Origin: Streptomyces toxytricini
GTDB lineage: Bacteria > Actinomycetota > Actinomycetes > Streptomycetales > Streptomycetaceae
DNA length: 64,000 bases
Direction of reading: 5' to 3'
NCBI RefSeq assembly: GCF_014649915.1
Contig: NZ_BMTY01000021.1
Location: forward strand, 62,001 to 126,000
The translations under genes were made by a program, and so were the position numbers. Below are positions 42,373-54,676 of this stretch, in pieces. Below the pieces are notes generated by a model that was not told the origin of the DNA, ran no database searches, and saw only the letters and a list, made by a program, of their open reading frames with translations. Positions within the stretch are counted from its first letter, which is position 1. Each line of letters starts with the position of its first letter.

Positions 42373-44293
42373 ACGCGCTGGTGCGCGGGATGCCCGCCGC
42401 GGCGTAGGCGGCGGCCTCGTCGAGGGTCTCGTTCGCGAGGAGCGCCTCGGCGAGGGCGTCGAGTTTCGGCCGGTGCTCGCGCAGCAGGCGGCAGGCCTCT
42501 GAGTAGCACTCGTCCACGATCCGCCGCATCTCGGCGTCCACCGCGTCGAGGGTGGCGGGGGCGGCGACCAGGCCGTACGGGCTCTGCCCGTCGGAGGGGA
42601 CGGCGGTGAGGCGGCCGATGCGCTCGCTCATGCCCCAGCGGCCGACCATGCCGCGGACGATGCCGGTGACCTGTTCCAGGTCGTTCTCGGAGCCGGTGGT
42701 GATCACGTCGTAGACGGTGTGCTCGGCCGCCATCCCGCCGAGCGCGCCGATGATCCGGCCGCGCAGGTACTCCTCGGTGTAGGCGTACCGGTCGGCCTCC
42801 GGGGTGGAGAGGGTGACGCCGAGCGCCCGGCCGCGGGGCACGATCGTGATCTTGCGTACGGGGTCCGCGCCCTGGTGGAGCATGCCCAGCAGGGCGTGGC
42901 CGCTCTCGTGGTAGGCGGTGCGCCGGCGCTCCTCCTGTGGCATGACGAGCGGGCGCTCCGCGCCGAGTTGGACCTTCTCCAGCGCTTCCGAGAGGTCGCC
43001 CTGGGTGACCCGGTCGCGCCCCCGCTTGACGGCGAGGAGGGCGGCCTCGTTGGCGAGGTTGGCGAGCTCGGCGCCGGTCATGCCCGGGGTGGTGGCGGCC
43101 ATCTGCGCGAGGTCGGCGTCCGGGGCGAGGGGGATCTCGCGGGTGTGGATGCGCAGGATCGCCTCGCGGCCGCTCTTGTCGGGCGGGGAGACCGTGACGG
43201 TGCGGTCGAAGCGGCCGGGGCGGGTGAGGGCGGGGTCGAGGACGTCCGCGCGGTTGGTGGCGGCGATCACGACGACCCCCTCGGAGCCGGAGAAGCCGTC
43301 CATTTCGGTCAGGATCTGGTTGAGGGTCTGCTCGCGTTCGTCGTGGCCGCCGATGCCGCCGCCGGCGCCGCGGGCCCGGCCGATGGTGTCGATCTCGTCG
43401 ATGAAGATGATCGCCGGGGCGACCTTGCGCGCCTCGGTGAACAGCTCGCGGACCCGGGAGGCGCCGACGCCGACGATCATCTCGATGAACTCGGAGGCGG
43501 ACGCGGAGAAGAACGGCACGCCCGCCTCGCCGGCCACCGCCCGGGCGAGCAGCGTCTTGCCGGTGCCGGGCAGTCCGGCGAGCAGGACGCCGCCGGGCAT
43601 GCGGGCGCCCATGGCCCGGTAGCGCTGCGGGTTCTTGAGGAAGTCGACGACGTCGTGGAGCTCGCCCTGGGCCTCGTCGATGCCGGCGACGTCCTCGAAG
43701 GTGGTGCGCTTGCCGCCCTCCTGCAGCTCCACGGGCCGGGGCGGCGTTTTGCGGCCGAGGCCGCCCAGGCCGCCGCCGAGCGCCGAGCCCATCCGGCGGG
43801 CGAGGAGCACCCACAGCAGGACGAGCAGCAGCATCGGGGCGAGCGAGAGCAGGACGTTGGCGAGGAGGCTGCGCTGGACGACCACCGGGGAGGCGGTGAC
43901 GGTGGTGTTCTGCTTGCTGAGCTCGGCCCAGAGGTCGTCCTCGGCGAAGGCGGGGCGCTGGGTGGTGAACTTGGTGTAGTCGCCCTTCCCGCCGTCGGGG
44001 AGGGGCCGCTTCGCCTTCAGCTCGCCCTGGATGGCGTCGCCCTTGGCGTAGATCTTGGAGACGTTGCCGGAGGCGACCTGTCGGCTGAACTCGGTGTAGG
44101 AGACGGTCGGCTCGTCCCCCTCGTTGAAGAACGACAGGACGAGGTTGGTGACGAGGAAGACGAGCAGGGCGGCCAGGACCAGCCAGCGCCAGCCGCCGGG
44201 CATCCGCTTCTTCGGCGGGGAGGGCGGTGCGCCTTCGGAGCGCCAGGGCGTGTCGGCCCGGTCGCGCGGCGGCGCGGGGGTGGGGCTGGGCAC
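42371..44293 (-). CDS. ftsH: ATP-dependent zinc metalloprotease, FtsH family
   Basis: A 640-residue membrane AAA+ protease that extracts and degrades membrane and cytosolic proteins. Two helices, at about residues 36-54 and 148-166, flank an external domain. The AAA module has [29 protein letters not shown] and the second-region [20 protein letters not shown]. The zinc site is HESGH, with the later Asp in a TGSENDLEQ segment. The C-terminus is shorter than in some paralogues and lacks a long tail. Streptomyces usually have another FtsH elsewhere; this one corresponds to the copy near ffh. Confidence 0.93.
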   Translation of the reverse strand: MPSPTPAPPRDRADTPWRSEGAPPSPPKKRMPGGWRWLVLAALLVFLVTNLVLSFFNEGDEPTVSYTEFSRQVASGNVSKIYAKGDAIQGELKAKRPLPDGGKGDYTKFTTQRPAFAEDDLWAELSKQNTTVTASPVVVQRSLLANVLLSLAPMLLLVLLWVLLARRMGSALGGGLGGLGRKTPPRPVELQEGGKRTTFEDVAGIDEAQGELHDVVDFLKNPQRYRAMGARMPGGVLLAGLPGTGKTLLARAVAGEAGVPFFSASASEFIEMIVGVGASRVRELFTEARKVAPAIIFIDEIDTIGRARGAGGGIGGHDEREQTLNQILTEMDGFSGSEGVVVIAATNRADVLDPALTRPGRFDRTVTVSPPDKSGREAILRIHTREIPLAPDADLAQMAATTPGMTGAELANLANEAALLAVKRGRDRVTQGDLSEALEKVQLGAERPLVMPQEERRRTAYHESGHALLGMLHQGADPVRKITIVPRGRALGVTLSTPEADRYAYTEEYLRGRIIGALGGMAAEHTVYDVITTGSENDLEQVTGIVRGMVGRWGMSERIGRLTAVPSDGQSPYGLVAAPATLDAVDAEMRRIVDECYSEACRLLREHRPKLDALAEALLANETLDEAAAYAAAGIPRTSA

Positions 44294-44413
44294 CGGGGGC
44301 CTCCTTACTGCCGTCCTCCTGGCCGACCATAAGGGATATTCCGGACGGCGGCTTCCGGACGGGACCTGCCATCCCGGACCACCCCACCCCCCTCCGGATC
44401 CGGACGCACCGGA

Positions 44414-44440
44414 GCCCCGGCCGCGGTGGGCGGCCGGGGC
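44414..44440 (-). terminator. ffh terminator
   Basis: A perfect 11-bp stem (GCCCCGGCCGC / GCGGCCGGGGC) with a 5-nt loop ends 17 nt after the ffh stop. Confidence 0.75.
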
Positions 44441-44457
44441 CCCGGGGGACGCCGGTA

Positions 44458-46026
44458 CTACTTCATGAACTTCTTGAACTCGTCCGGCAGCTCGAAGTCC
44501 TCGCCCGGAGCTCCGCCCGGCAGGCCGAAGGGGCTGCCCGCGGCGTCCGGCTGACCGCCCAGCGCGGCCTGCTCGCGGCGGGCGGCGGCGGCCGCCTCCT
44601 CCGCCTTGCGCTTCATCGGGTTGCCGCTCTTGCGCTTGCCCTTGGCCTGCTTGACCTGCTTCTTCTGCCGGCCGGGGCCGCCGCCCATGCCCGGGATGCC
44701 CGGCATCCCCGGCATGCCGCCGCCCTGGGCCATGCGCGACATCATCTTGCGGGCCTCGAAGAACCGCTCGACGAGGTTCTTGACGGCGCTGACCTCGGTG
44801 CCGGAGCCCTTGGCGATACGGGCGCGGCGCGAGCCGTTGATGATCGTCGGGTCCTGGCGCTCGGCCGGTGTCATCGACTTGATGATCGCGGCGGTGCGGT
44901 CGACGTCGCGCTCGTCGATGTTGTTGATCTGCTCCTTGATCTGCCCCATGCCGGGCAGCATGCCGAGCAGCTTGGAGATGGAGCCCATCTTGCGGACCTG
45001 CTCCATCTGGGCCAGGAAGTCGTCGAGCGTGAACTCCTTGGGGCCCTTGGCGAGCTTCGCCGCCATCTTCTCGGCCTCGGCCTGCGAGAACGTCCGCTCG
45101 GCCTGCTCGATGAGGGTGAGCATGTCACCCATGTCGAGGATCCGGCCCGCCATGCGGTCCGGGTGGAAGGCGTCGAAGTCGTCGACCTTCTCGCCGTTCG
45201 AGGCGAACATGATCTGCTTGCCGGTGACGTGCGCGATCGAGAGCGCGGCACCGCCGCGGGCGTCGCCGTCGAGCTTGGACAGCACCACGCCGTCGAAGCC
45301 GACGCCGTCGCGGAACGCCTCCGCGGTGTTGACCGCGTCCTGGCCGATCATCGCGTCGACGACGAAGAGGACCTCGTCGGGGCTGACGGCGTCGCGGATG
45401 TCCGCGGCCTGCTGCATCAGCTCCTCGTCGATGCCGAGGCGGCCGGCGGTGTCGACGATGACGATGTCGTACTGCTTGGTGCGCGCGTACTCGACGGAGT
45501 CCTTCGCGACCTGGACCGGGTCGCCGACGCCGTTGCCCGGCTGCGGGCCGTAGAAGCCGACGCCGGCCCGCTCGGCGACGATGCCGAGCTGGTTGACGGC
45601 GTTGGGCCGCTGGAGGTCGCAGGCGACGAGCAGCGGGGCGTGCCCCTGGCCCTTGAGCCAGTATCCGAGCTTTCCGGCGAGGGTGGTCTTGCCCGCACCC
45701 TGGAGGCCGGCCAGCATGATCACGGTCGGGGCGGTCTTGGCGAACCGCAGGCGGCGGGTCTCGCCGCCGAGGATCGAGACGAGCTCCTCGTTGACGATCT
45801 TGAGGACCTGCTGCGCCGGGTTGAGGGCCTTGGAGACCTCGGCCCCGCGGGCGCGCTCCTTGACGTTCGCGATGAAAGAGCGGACGACCGGGAGGGCGAC
45901 GTCGGCCTCGAGGAGGGCGATACGGATTTCCCGGGCCGCGGCGTCGATGTCCTGTTCGGAGAGGCGGCCCTTGCCCCGGAGGGACTTGAAGGTCGCGCTG
46001 AGGCGGTCGGAAAGCGTATCGAACAC
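44458..46026 (-). CDS. ffh: Signal recognition particle protein Ffh
   Basis: Ffh binds signal sequences and 4.5S RNA and hands ribosomes to FtsY. The 522-residue protein has the N domain, then the G domain with GLQGAGKTTLAGKLG, DTAGRLGIDEELM and SKLDGDARGG. The Met-rich M domain includes MLPGMGQIKEQ and a GMPGMPGIPGMGG stretch. The C-terminal 60 residues are a basic/Ala-rich tail. FtsY is encoded at 53327-54544. The start is the ATG at 46026. Confidence 0.97.
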   Translation of the reverse strand: MFDTLSDRLSATFKSLRGKGRLSEQDIDAAAREIRIALLEADVALPVVRSFIANVKERARGAEVSKALNPAQQVLKIVNEELVSILGGETRRLRFAKTAPTVIMLAGLQGAGKTTLAGKLGYWLKGQGHAPLLVACDLQRPNAVNQLGIVAERAGVGFYGPQPGNGVGDPVQVAKDSVEYARTKQYDIVIVDTAGRLGIDEELMQQAADIRDAVSPDEVLFVVDAMIGQDAVNTAEAFRDGVGFDGVVLSKLDGDARGGAALSIAHVTGKQIMFASNGEKVDDFDAFHPDRMAGRILDMGDMLTLIEQAERTFSQAEAEKMAAKLAKGPKEFTLDDFLAQMEQVRKMGSISKLLGMLPGMGQIKEQINNIDERDVDRTAAIIKSMTPAERQDPTIINGSRRARIAKGSGTEVSAVKNLVERFFEARKMMSRMAQGGGMPGMPGIPGMGGGPGRQKKQVKQAKGKRKSGNPMKRKAEEAAAAARREQAALGGQPDAAGSPFGLPGGAPGEDFELPDEFKKFMK

Positions 46027-46098
46027 GGTGGTCGCGATTCCTCGGGTCGGGGGCGGTGTGGTCGTACCCCAGGGTATCGGTCCGGCCCGCCTGCCAGA

Positions 46099-46125
46099 CC
46101 CCGCGGGCGCTTTTCCCCCGCGGGG
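46099..46125 (-). terminator. Terminator of the amtB-glnK-glnD operon
   Basis: A 9-bp CCCCGCGGG / CCCGCGGGG stem with a 9-nt loop lies 9 nt after the glnD stop. Confidence 0.65.
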
Positions 46126-46134
46126 GGCCCGGCG

Positions 46135-48570
46135 TCAGGCCAGCGCGCGGGCGACGGCCCCGGCCACGGAGGCGGCCTCCGCCGGGGCGAGGGGTTTGCC
46201 CTCGGCCGAGGTCACGTACAGCGAGTCCACCGCGTTGGCGCCCAGCGTCGAGACGTGCGCGCTGCGGACCCGTACGCCGGCGTCCTCCAGGGCCCGGCCG
46301 ATGCGGTGCAGCAGCCCGACGGCGTCGGGGGCGCGCACTTCCAGGACCGTGGCGAGCGAGGACACCTCGGGGACGACGGTGACCCGGGGCGGCGGCGGGA
46401 CCACGCCGCGCCGCCGCGGGTACGCCGCCTCCCGCTCGGCGAGCTTCGCCGAGACGTCCAGTCCGCCCTCCAGGGCCCGGACGAGGTCGGCCCGCAGCCG
46501 GGACCCCTCGGGGAGCGAGCCGTACCCGGCGGCCACTTGCCAGCGCAGGACGAGCGCCTCGCCGAGCCGGCCGGGCAGTTCCAGCGAGCGCAGGTCGGCG
46601 GCGCGGACGGTGAGCCGGTGCAGGGCGAGGACGCCGGCGACCGCGGGCAGCACGCCGGGCTGGTCGGGGACGGCGACGGCGAGCTCCGCGCCGACGGCGT
46701 CCTCCTCCGGGCGGGCGTGCAGCGCGAGGACGGGCTCGCCGGTGCGCAGGGCCTCCACGGCGAGCCGCTCCTCCTCCGCGGTGGGCGCCGGGTCGGGCCG
46801 CCCGGGGTCGGGGGCGCCGCCGAGGACGGCCGCGACCCGGCGGACGAGGTCGGCGACGAGCGAGGCCCGCCAGGCGGACCAGGCGGCCGGCCCGGTGGCC
46901 AGGGCGTCGGCCTCGGTGAGGGCGTGCAGCAGTTCCAGGGTGCCGGGGGTGCGGACGGCGTCGGCGACGGTGCGGACGGTGGCGGGGTCGTCGAGGTCGC
47001 GCCGGGTGGCGGTGTCGACTAGCAGCAGGTGGTGGCGGACGAGGGCGGCGAGGACGTCGGCGTCGGCCGCGCCGAAGCCGGTGCGCAGGGCGACCCGGCG
47101 GGCGACGGCCTCCCCGGCGGCGGAGTGGTCGCCGGGCAGGCCCTTGCCGATGTCGTGCAGGAGGGCGGCCATCAGCAGCAGGTCGGGCCGTCCGACGCGG
47201 CGGGTCATGGCGGCGGCCCGTACCGCGGTCTCCACGAGGTGGCGGTCCACGGTCCAGGTGTGGACGGGATTGCGCTGCGGGCGGCAGCGCACGTGCTCCC
47301 ACTCGGGCAGCATCCGGGATACCAGGCCCTCGGCCTCCAGGGCCTCCCAGACGGCGACGGTCGGCTCACCCGCGCCGAGCAGGGTGACCAGCTGCTCCCG
47401 CGCCTCGGCCGGCCAGGGCTCGGGCAGCGGCCGGGCCTGCGAGGCGAGGCGCCGTACGGCGTGCAGCGAGACGGGAAGCCCGGCCTGCGCGGCGGCGGCG
47501 CCGAGGCGCAGCGGCAGGACGGGGTCGCGTTCGGGGCGGGCGGCGAGCGCCAGGACGGCTTCGCCGTCGGCTTCGACGACGCCCTCGGCGAGCGGGGCGC
47601 GGTCGGCGGCTCCGGCGGCGCCGCCGCGGCCGCGGGGGCCGAGCAGTCCGCGCAGGCGGGGGCGGGCGGCGCGGGCGCGCAGGACGCGGCCGACCTCGCG
47701 CCAGGTGACGTCGGCGGCGTAGGAGATGGTGCGGGCGGCCTCGTAGACCTCGCGCAGCAGGGTGTCGGCGTCGGAGTGGCCGGTGCGGGCGGCGACCTGG
47801 GCCTGTTCCTGGAGGGCGAGCCGGTCGCCGGCGCGGCCGGTGGTGAGGTGGAGGGCGTCGCGGGTGTCGAGGAGCCGGCGGCGGGCTTCGTCGAGGCCTT
47901 CGCGGGGGGCGTCGGCGAGCCAGGAGGCGGCGACGGCGCGCAGGGCGGCGGCGTCGCGGAGGCCGCCGCGGGCCTCCTTGAGGTCGGGTTCGAGGAGGAA
48001 GCGGAGCTCGCCGCACTGTTCGGCACGTTCGCGGCACAGGGCGTGCAGTTGCGGCAGGCGGGCGGGGGCCTGGTTGCGCCAGTCTGCGAGGACGGCGGTG
48101 CGCAGGCCGGCCAGGAGGCCGAGGTCGCCGGCGACGGGGCGGGCGTCGAGGAGGCCGAGGTGGACCTTGAGGTCGTCGGCGGCGGTGCGGCGGGCTTCGG
48201 CGGGGGTGCGGACGGAGTGGTCGAGGGAGAGGCCGAGGTCCCACACCGGGTACCAGAGGCGGTCGGCGAGGCGGGCGAGGTCGGCGGGGGCGGCCTTGCC
48301 GTCGTGGAGGAGGAGCAGGTCGAGGTCGCTGCGGGGGGAGAGTTCGCCGCGCCCGTAGCCGCCGACGGCGACGAGGGCGGCGCCGCGGACTCCGGTGTCG
48401 CGTGCGGCGCCGGCGAACAGTTCGCTGAGCCAGTCGTCGGTGAGCCGGGCGAGCGCGGAGCGCCGCGACGGCCCGGACCGCGGCTCCTCCCCGAGGAGCC
48501 GCAGCCGGGCCGCGGCGTAGCCGCCGGGTCCCGGGTCGGACGTGCCCGTGGTCGCGCCGGCGCTCGTCAC
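46135..48570 (-). CDS. glnD: PII-modifying nucleotidyltransferase GlnD
   Basis: An 811-residue nitrogen-sensor enzyme. The N-terminal nucleotidyltransferase has VGGYGRGELSPRSDLDLLLL with the metal-binding Asp pair. A central HD domain follows, with VDRHLVETAV and ALLHDIGKGLPGDHS, then two ACT domains that bind glutamine (starting AVAVPDQPGVLPAVAG and LEVRAPDAVGLLHRIG). In S. coelicolor the homologue adenylylates GlnK, whereas the enteric enzyme uridylylates. The start is the GTG at 48570, seven bases after GGGAGG. Third gene of the amtB-glnK-glnD operon, 16 bp after glnK. Confidence 0.95.
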   Translation of the reverse strand: MTSAGATTGTSDPGPGGYAAARLRLLGEEPRSGPSRRSALARLTDDWLSELFAGAARDTGVRGAALVAVGGYGRGELSPRSDLDLLLLHDGKAAPADLARLADRLWYPVWDLGLSLDHSVRTPAEARRTAADDLKVHLGLLDARPVAGDLGLLAGLRTAVLADWRNQAPARLPQLHALCRERAEQCGELRFLLEPDLKEARGGLRDAAALRAVAASWLADAPREGLDEARRRLLDTRDALHLTTGRAGDRLALQEQAQVAARTGHSDADTLLREVYEAARTISYAADVTWREVGRVLRARAARPRLRGLLGPRGRGGAAGAADRAPLAEGVVEADGEAVLALAARPERDPVLPLRLGAAAAQAGLPVSLHAVRRLASQARPLPEPWPAEAREQLVTLLGAGEPTVAVWEALEAEGLVSRMLPEWEHVRCRPQRNPVHTWTVDRHLVETAVRAAAMTRRVGRPDLLLMAALLHDIGKGLPGDHSAAGEAVARRVALRTGFGAADADVLAALVRHHLLLVDTATRRDLDDPATVRTVADAVRTPGTLELLHALTEADALATGPAAWSAWRASLVADLVRRVAAVLGGAPDPGRPDPAPTAEEERLAVEALRTGEPVLALHARPEEDAVGAELAVAVPDQPGVLPAVAGVLALHRLTVRAADLRSLELPGRLGEALVLRWQVAAGYGSLPEGSRLRADLVRALEGGLDVSAKLAEREAAYPRRRGVVPPPPRVTVVPEVSSLATVLEVRAPDAVGLLHRIGRALEDAGVRVRSAHVSTLGANAVDSLYVTSAEGKPLAPAEAASVAGAVARALA

Positions 48571-48586
48571 CCAGGGCCTCCCGTCG

Positions 48587-50608
<2,022 letters not shown>

Positions 50609-50627
<19 letters not shown>

Positions 50628-52117
50628 GGGGGCAGCGCGAAGGCGAGGTGGTCGGTCAGCCGGACGACCTCGGCGACGTCGCCGTACTCACGGGCGGCGG
50701 TGTCGACGGTCTTGCGGAGCCGGGTGTTCACCCTTTCGGACCGAACCTTTCCGGCCACCACGAGGGCGCGGTCGACGTAGGAGGCGGCCTGCTCGGGTTC
50801 GCGCTGGAGGAGGTGCACGGTGGCCATGCCGATGAGGTTGAGCGCGTACGAGCGCTGGTGCACCTCGTCCCGGCCGAAGAGCTCGACGGCGCGCTCCATG
50901 ACGGGCGCGGCGAGCGAGGCGTACATGGGGCTGCGGCCGGCGACGTAGGCGAGGTCGCGGAAGGAGTGGGAGTTCTCGCCGTTGAGCTCCGCCTCGGAGA
51001 AGAAGCGGATCCAGTCGGGCTCGGGGGCGTCGCCGGGGCCGATGTCCTCGAAGGTGTCCTCGGCCATGCGGACGGCCCGCTTGCAGCGGCTGGGCTGGCC
51101 CATGTTGGCGTACGCGCGGGCCTCCATCGCATACAGCATCGCCTGGGTGCGGGGGCCGGCGCAGTCGCGGCTGCCGTACTGGGCCAGGTGGATGAGCTCC
51201 AGGGCGTCCTCCGGACGGCCCAGGTGGATCATCTGGCGGCTCATGTTGGAGAGGATGTACGAGCCGAGGGGCTTGTCGCCGGCCTCCTTCGCGGCGTGCA
51301 GCGCGAGGACGAAGTACTTCTGCGCGGTGGGGTGCAGGCCGATGTCGTAGCTCATCCACCCGGCGAGCTCGGCGAGTTCGGCGGCGACCTTGAAGAGCCT
51401 CTTCATGACGGGCGCGGGGTGGGTCTCCTGGAGCAGGTCGGTGACCTCGTGGAGCTGGCCCACGACGGCCTTGCGGCGCAGGCCCCCGCCGCACTGGGCG
51501 TCCCACTGGCGGAACATGACGGTCGTCGTCTCGAGGAGGTCGAGTTCCGGTTCGGACAGGCGCGGGGGCCGGTGGCCGCCGAGGGCCCCGCCGCCCTGGC
51601 CGCCCCGCGCGGCAGCGGGCTCGGCGGCCGGGGTGGGGACGAGCCAGCGCTGCATGGGCTCGATGAGGGCGGGGCCGGCGGAGAGGGCGAGGGAGGTGCC
51701 GAGGAAGCCGCGCCGGGCGAGCATGAGGTCGCTGCGGGAGAACTCCCCGAGGAGCTCCACCGTCTGCGGGCCGGCCCACGGCAGGTCGACCCCGGAGACG
51801 GAGGGGGTCTGGTGGGCGGTGCGCAGGCCGAGCTGCTCGATGGCGACGACGGAGCCGAAGCGCTCGGAGAACAGCTCCGAGAGGATCCTCGGGACGGGTT
51901 CGCGGGGCTGCTCGCCGTCGAGCCAGCGGCGCACCCGCGAGGTGTCGGTGCTGATGTGGTGGGCGCCCATCTGCCGGGCGCGCCGGTTGACCTGGCGGGC
52001 GAGTTCGCCCTTGGACCAGCCGCTGCGCACGAACCAGGAGGTCAGCTGCTCGTTGCGGGCGGCGGGCCCGGATCCGTCCGGTTGCCCGCTCGTTCCGCTT
52101 GCGCCGTTGCCGCCCAC
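50609..52117 (-). CDS. nsdA: NsdA-type negative regulator of differentiation and antibiotics
   Basis: A 502-residue cytosolic protein. The first 90 residues look like a helix-turn-helix region, with RSGWSKGELARQVNRRA, then ISTDTSRVRRWLDG. A Tat-like RRGFLGTSLALSAGPAL segment is at about 134-150. The C-terminal 300 residues are helical TPR-like repeats, such as GRPEDALELIHLAQYGSRD. Position next to amtB and overall layout match nsdA of S. coelicolor, whose loss raises antibiotic output and sporulation. Partner proteins are unknown. The start is taken as the GTG at 52117. Confidence 0.88.
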
Positions 52118-52506
52118 TGGAACGCCCCCATCCGCTCAGCCCTGTTCCTACGCAAACCCTGGCCGGGAGGGCAGGCGCCGCCAGGGGACCTTCACAGGTC
52201 CTTCACGCCTTGCCTCCGGCATAACCACGAACGGTACGCCTTCAGGGTCGGTCTACCGAAAGTAATCCTACGATCACCCGCACGGCGAGCCGGTTCGCCG
52301 AAACGCCACCATTCGCCACCCCCGTCAACGAACGCGCCACCCGCCAGGCGCGATTCACTGGGCGGTGGAGCAGAAGCGATCGGATGGACAGGAGTGCGCC
52401 CGGGGCGCGCGCGGCGTGGAGTGCGCCGGGCGGCACCACAGGGCAGGCCGCGCCCGGTCCCCCCGAACGTCGTAACCACCGGCGCGTCCGACCCGTTGGA
52501 GGGGGC
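52118..52506. other. Divergent spacer nsdA / PrimPol-like gene
   Basis: This 389-bp gap between divergent genes holds no convincing small gene. It must contain both promoters. The AT-richer patch at 52250-52275 (GTAATCCTACG) is the likeliest core promoter area, but I could not define a -35/-10 pair. Confidence 0.4.
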
Positions 52507-53181
52507 ATGGGCATGGGCTTCACGATCGGCGGCAGCCGCAGCACCAAGGAATTCCGCTCCGGGACGCGCCGCCGCGGGCGGACGTCGGAGTGCACGGCGG
52601 TCGCCGAGTACACGGGCCTGTGGGGCTGGGACGTGGTCCCCGGGGCGCGGGCGGCCGGCCCCCAGCGCGACTGCTCCTGCGGCCGCGCGGACTGCCCGGC
52701 CCCGGGCGCCCACCCGCTGCCGCTCGCCCCGACCGTCGCGGCCGGCGCCACCCTGGACGAGGTCACCGGGACGTGGGGCGAGTACCCGGGCGCCGCGGTG
52801 CTGCTGCCGGCGGGACGCGCCTTCGACGTCATCGAGGTCTCGCAGGAGGCCGGGCGCCGCGCCCTCGTCCGGCTGGAGCGGATGGGCCTGCCGCTCGGCC
52901 CGGTCACCGCGACCCCGGACGGGCGGGCGCAGTTCTTCGTGGCGCCCGGCGCCGCGGACGGGCTGCCTCAGCTGCTGTACCGGATGGGCTGGGACGACGC
53001 CGACCTGGACCTGCGCGCGCTGGGGCACGGCGCGTACGTGACCGCCCCGCCCTCGGACCACGCGGGCCTCGGCCCGGTCGGCTGGCTGCGCCCGCCGGCC
53101 CTGGACTGCGCCGGCAGCCCGCCGCAGGCCCGGCTGCTGCTGGGCACGCTGGCGTACATCTGCCACCGGCTGCGCCGCTAG
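52507..53181 (+). CDS. Stand-alone PrimPol-like protein (bifunctional primase/polymerase domain, degenerate)
   Basis: A 224-residue protein with the layout of the N-terminal primase/polymerase domain of replicative plasmid and phage proteins. It shows a [16 protein letters not shown] zinc-like Cys cluster, [15 protein letters not shown], and [11 protein letters not shown] where active enzymes have a DxD metal motif. The later [10 protein letters not shown] lacks the usual His. Catalysis is therefore doubtful, and a nucleotide- or DNA-binding role is possible. The ATGs at 52507 and 52513 are both possible starts after GGAGG. It is conserved beside ftsY in Streptomyces; function unknown. Confidence 0.8.
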   Translation: MGMGFTIGGSRSTKEFRSGTRRRGRTSECTAVAEYTGLWGWDVVPGARAAGPQRDCSCGRADCPAPGAHPLPLAPTVAAGATLDEVTGTWGEYPGAAVLLPAGRAFDVIEVSQEAGRRALVRLERMGLPLGPVTATPDGRAQFFVAPGAADGLPQLLYRMGWDDADLDLRALGHGAYVTAPPSDHAGLGPVGWLRPPALDCAGSPPQARLLLGTLAYICHRLRR

Positions 53182-53182
53182 A

Positions 53183-53235
53183 GCCTGTCGTCAAACTCCC
53201 GTCGTCGCCCGGAGGGCGGGAGTTTGACGACAGGC
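53183..53235. terminator. Perfect 19-bp inverted repeat after the PrimPol-like gene
   Basis: Arms 53183-53201 and 53217-53235 (GCCTGTCGTCAAACTCCCG and its complement) enclose a 15-nt loop, beginning one base after the PrimPol-like stop. It is less GC-rich than the usual terminators here and may be a dispersed element used as a terminator. Confidence 0.75.
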
Positions 53236-53266
53236 CCTGGCACTCCCGCCGTATGCCCGCCCCCGT

Positions 53267-53315
53267 ACACGGCGGTGCCCCCGGTTCCGTCGGGAACGCG
53301 GGGGCACCGCCGTGT
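53267..53315 (-). terminator. ftsY terminator
   Basis: A perfect 16-bp stem (53267-53282 with 53300-53315) with a 17-nt loop ends 11 nt after the ftsY stop. Confidence 0.85.
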
Positions 53316-53326
53316 GCAGAGGCCGG

Positions 53327-54544
53327 TCAGTCGCCGATCAGGGCGTCGACGAAGGCCTGCGGCTCGAACGGCGCGAGGTCGTCGGGGCCCTCGCCGAGGC
53401 CGATGAGCTTGACCGGGACGCCGAGTTCGCGCTGCACCGCGACCACGATGCCGCCCTTGGCGGTGCCGTCGAGCTTGGTCAGCACGATGCCGGTGATGTC
53501 GACGACCTCCGCGAAGACGCGGGCCTGGGTGAGGCCGTTCTGCCCGGTGGTGGCGTCCAGCACCAAGAGGACCTCGTCCAGCGGGCCGTGCTTCTCCACG
53601 ACGCGCTTGACCTTGCCGAGCTCGTCCATGAGGCCGGTCTTGGTGTGCAGGCGGCCGGCGGTGTCGATGAGCACGACGTCGGCGCCCTCGGCGATGCCCT
53701 CCTTGACCGCGTCGAAGGCGATCGAGGCCGGGTCGCCGCCCTCGGGCCCGCGCACCGTGCGGGCGCCGACGCGCTCGCCCCAGGTCTGGAGCTGGTCGGC
53801 CGCGGCGGCGCGGAAGGTGTCGGCCGCGCCGAGGACGACGCTGCGGCCGTCGGCGACGAGGACGCGGGCCAGCTTGCCCGTGGTGGTGGTCTTGCCGACG
53901 CCGTTGACGCCGACGACCATCACGACGCCGGGGGTGTCGGCGCCGCTCTCCGTCTTCACGGACCGGTCGAGGTCGGCCCCGACCAGGGCGACGAGCTCCT
54001 CCTTCAGCAGGGTGCGCAGCTCGGCGGGGGTGCGGGTGCCCAGCACCCTGACCCGCTCGCGGAGCCGGTCGACGAGCTCCTGCGTCGGCACGACGCCGAC
54101 GTCGGCGACGAGCAGGGTCTCCTCGATCTCCTCCCACGTGTCCTCGTCGAGGTGCTCGCGGGACAGGAGCGTCAGCAGCCCCTTGCCGAGGGAGTTCTGC
54201 GAACGGGCGAGGCGCGCGCGCAGCCGGACCAGGCGGCCGGCGGTGGGCTCGGGAACCTCGATCGCGGGGGCGGCCGGGGCCTCGGCCTCGGCGACGGGCG
54301 CCTCGGGGGCGGCGGCCTCCGCCTCGGGGAGGCCGACCTCCTCGATCGTGCGGCGCTGCTCCTCCGCCGTCGTGGCGGCGTCCTCCCCCACCTGGGGTTC
54401 GGCGGGCGGGGCGGTGATGGTCGGCGTGCTGGGCGGCGCCGGCGGCGGCAGCTGCTTCTTCTTGCGGCTGCTGACCACGAGCCCGCTGACCGCGCCGACC
54501 GCGACCAGGGCGATGAGTACTACGGCAAGGATGAGGATGTCCAT
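53327..54544 (-). CDS. ftsY: Signal recognition particle receptor FtsY
   Basis: A 405-residue SRP receptor GTPase. It has an N-terminal membrane helix at residues 3-25 ([18 protein letters not shown]), a basic SRKKK, and an acidic/Pro-rich A domain of about 75 residues. The NG domain follows, with [16 protein letters not shown] (G1), [21 protein letters not shown] (G3) and [10 protein letters not shown] (G4). A membrane-anchored FtsY is typical of actinobacteria. The start is the ATG at 54544; no strong ribosome binding site precedes it. Confidence 0.96.
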   Translation of the reverse strand: MDILILAVVLIALVAVGAVSGLVVSSRKKKQLPPPAPPSTPTITAPPAEPQVGEDAATTAEEQRRTIEEVGLPEAEAAAPEAPVAEAEAPAAPAIEVPEPTAGRLVRLRARLARSQNSLGKGLLTLLSREHLDEDTWEEIEETLLVADVGVVPTQELVDRLRERVRVLGTRTPAELRTLLKEELVALVGADLDRSVKTESGADTPGVVMVVGVNGVGKTTTTGKLARVLVADGRSVVLGAADTFRAAAADQLQTWGERVGARTVRGPEGGDPASIAFDAVKEGIAEGADVVLIDTAGRLHTKTGLMDELGKVKRVVEKHGPLDEVLLVLDATTGQNGLTQARVFAEVVDITGIVLTKLDGTAKGGIVVAVQRELGVPVKLIGLGEGPDDLAPFEPQAFVDALIGD

Positions 54545-54676
54545 AACGGCTTCAGTATGCGCGAACCTCCGCCCGGCACCGGGGCCGCGCACCGGGACCT
54601 TCCCCGCCGTTCGTGCTTTTGCGGCGGAAACTACGATGAGGGTCGAATTCCCGAAAATCACCTCATCGGAGCACGT

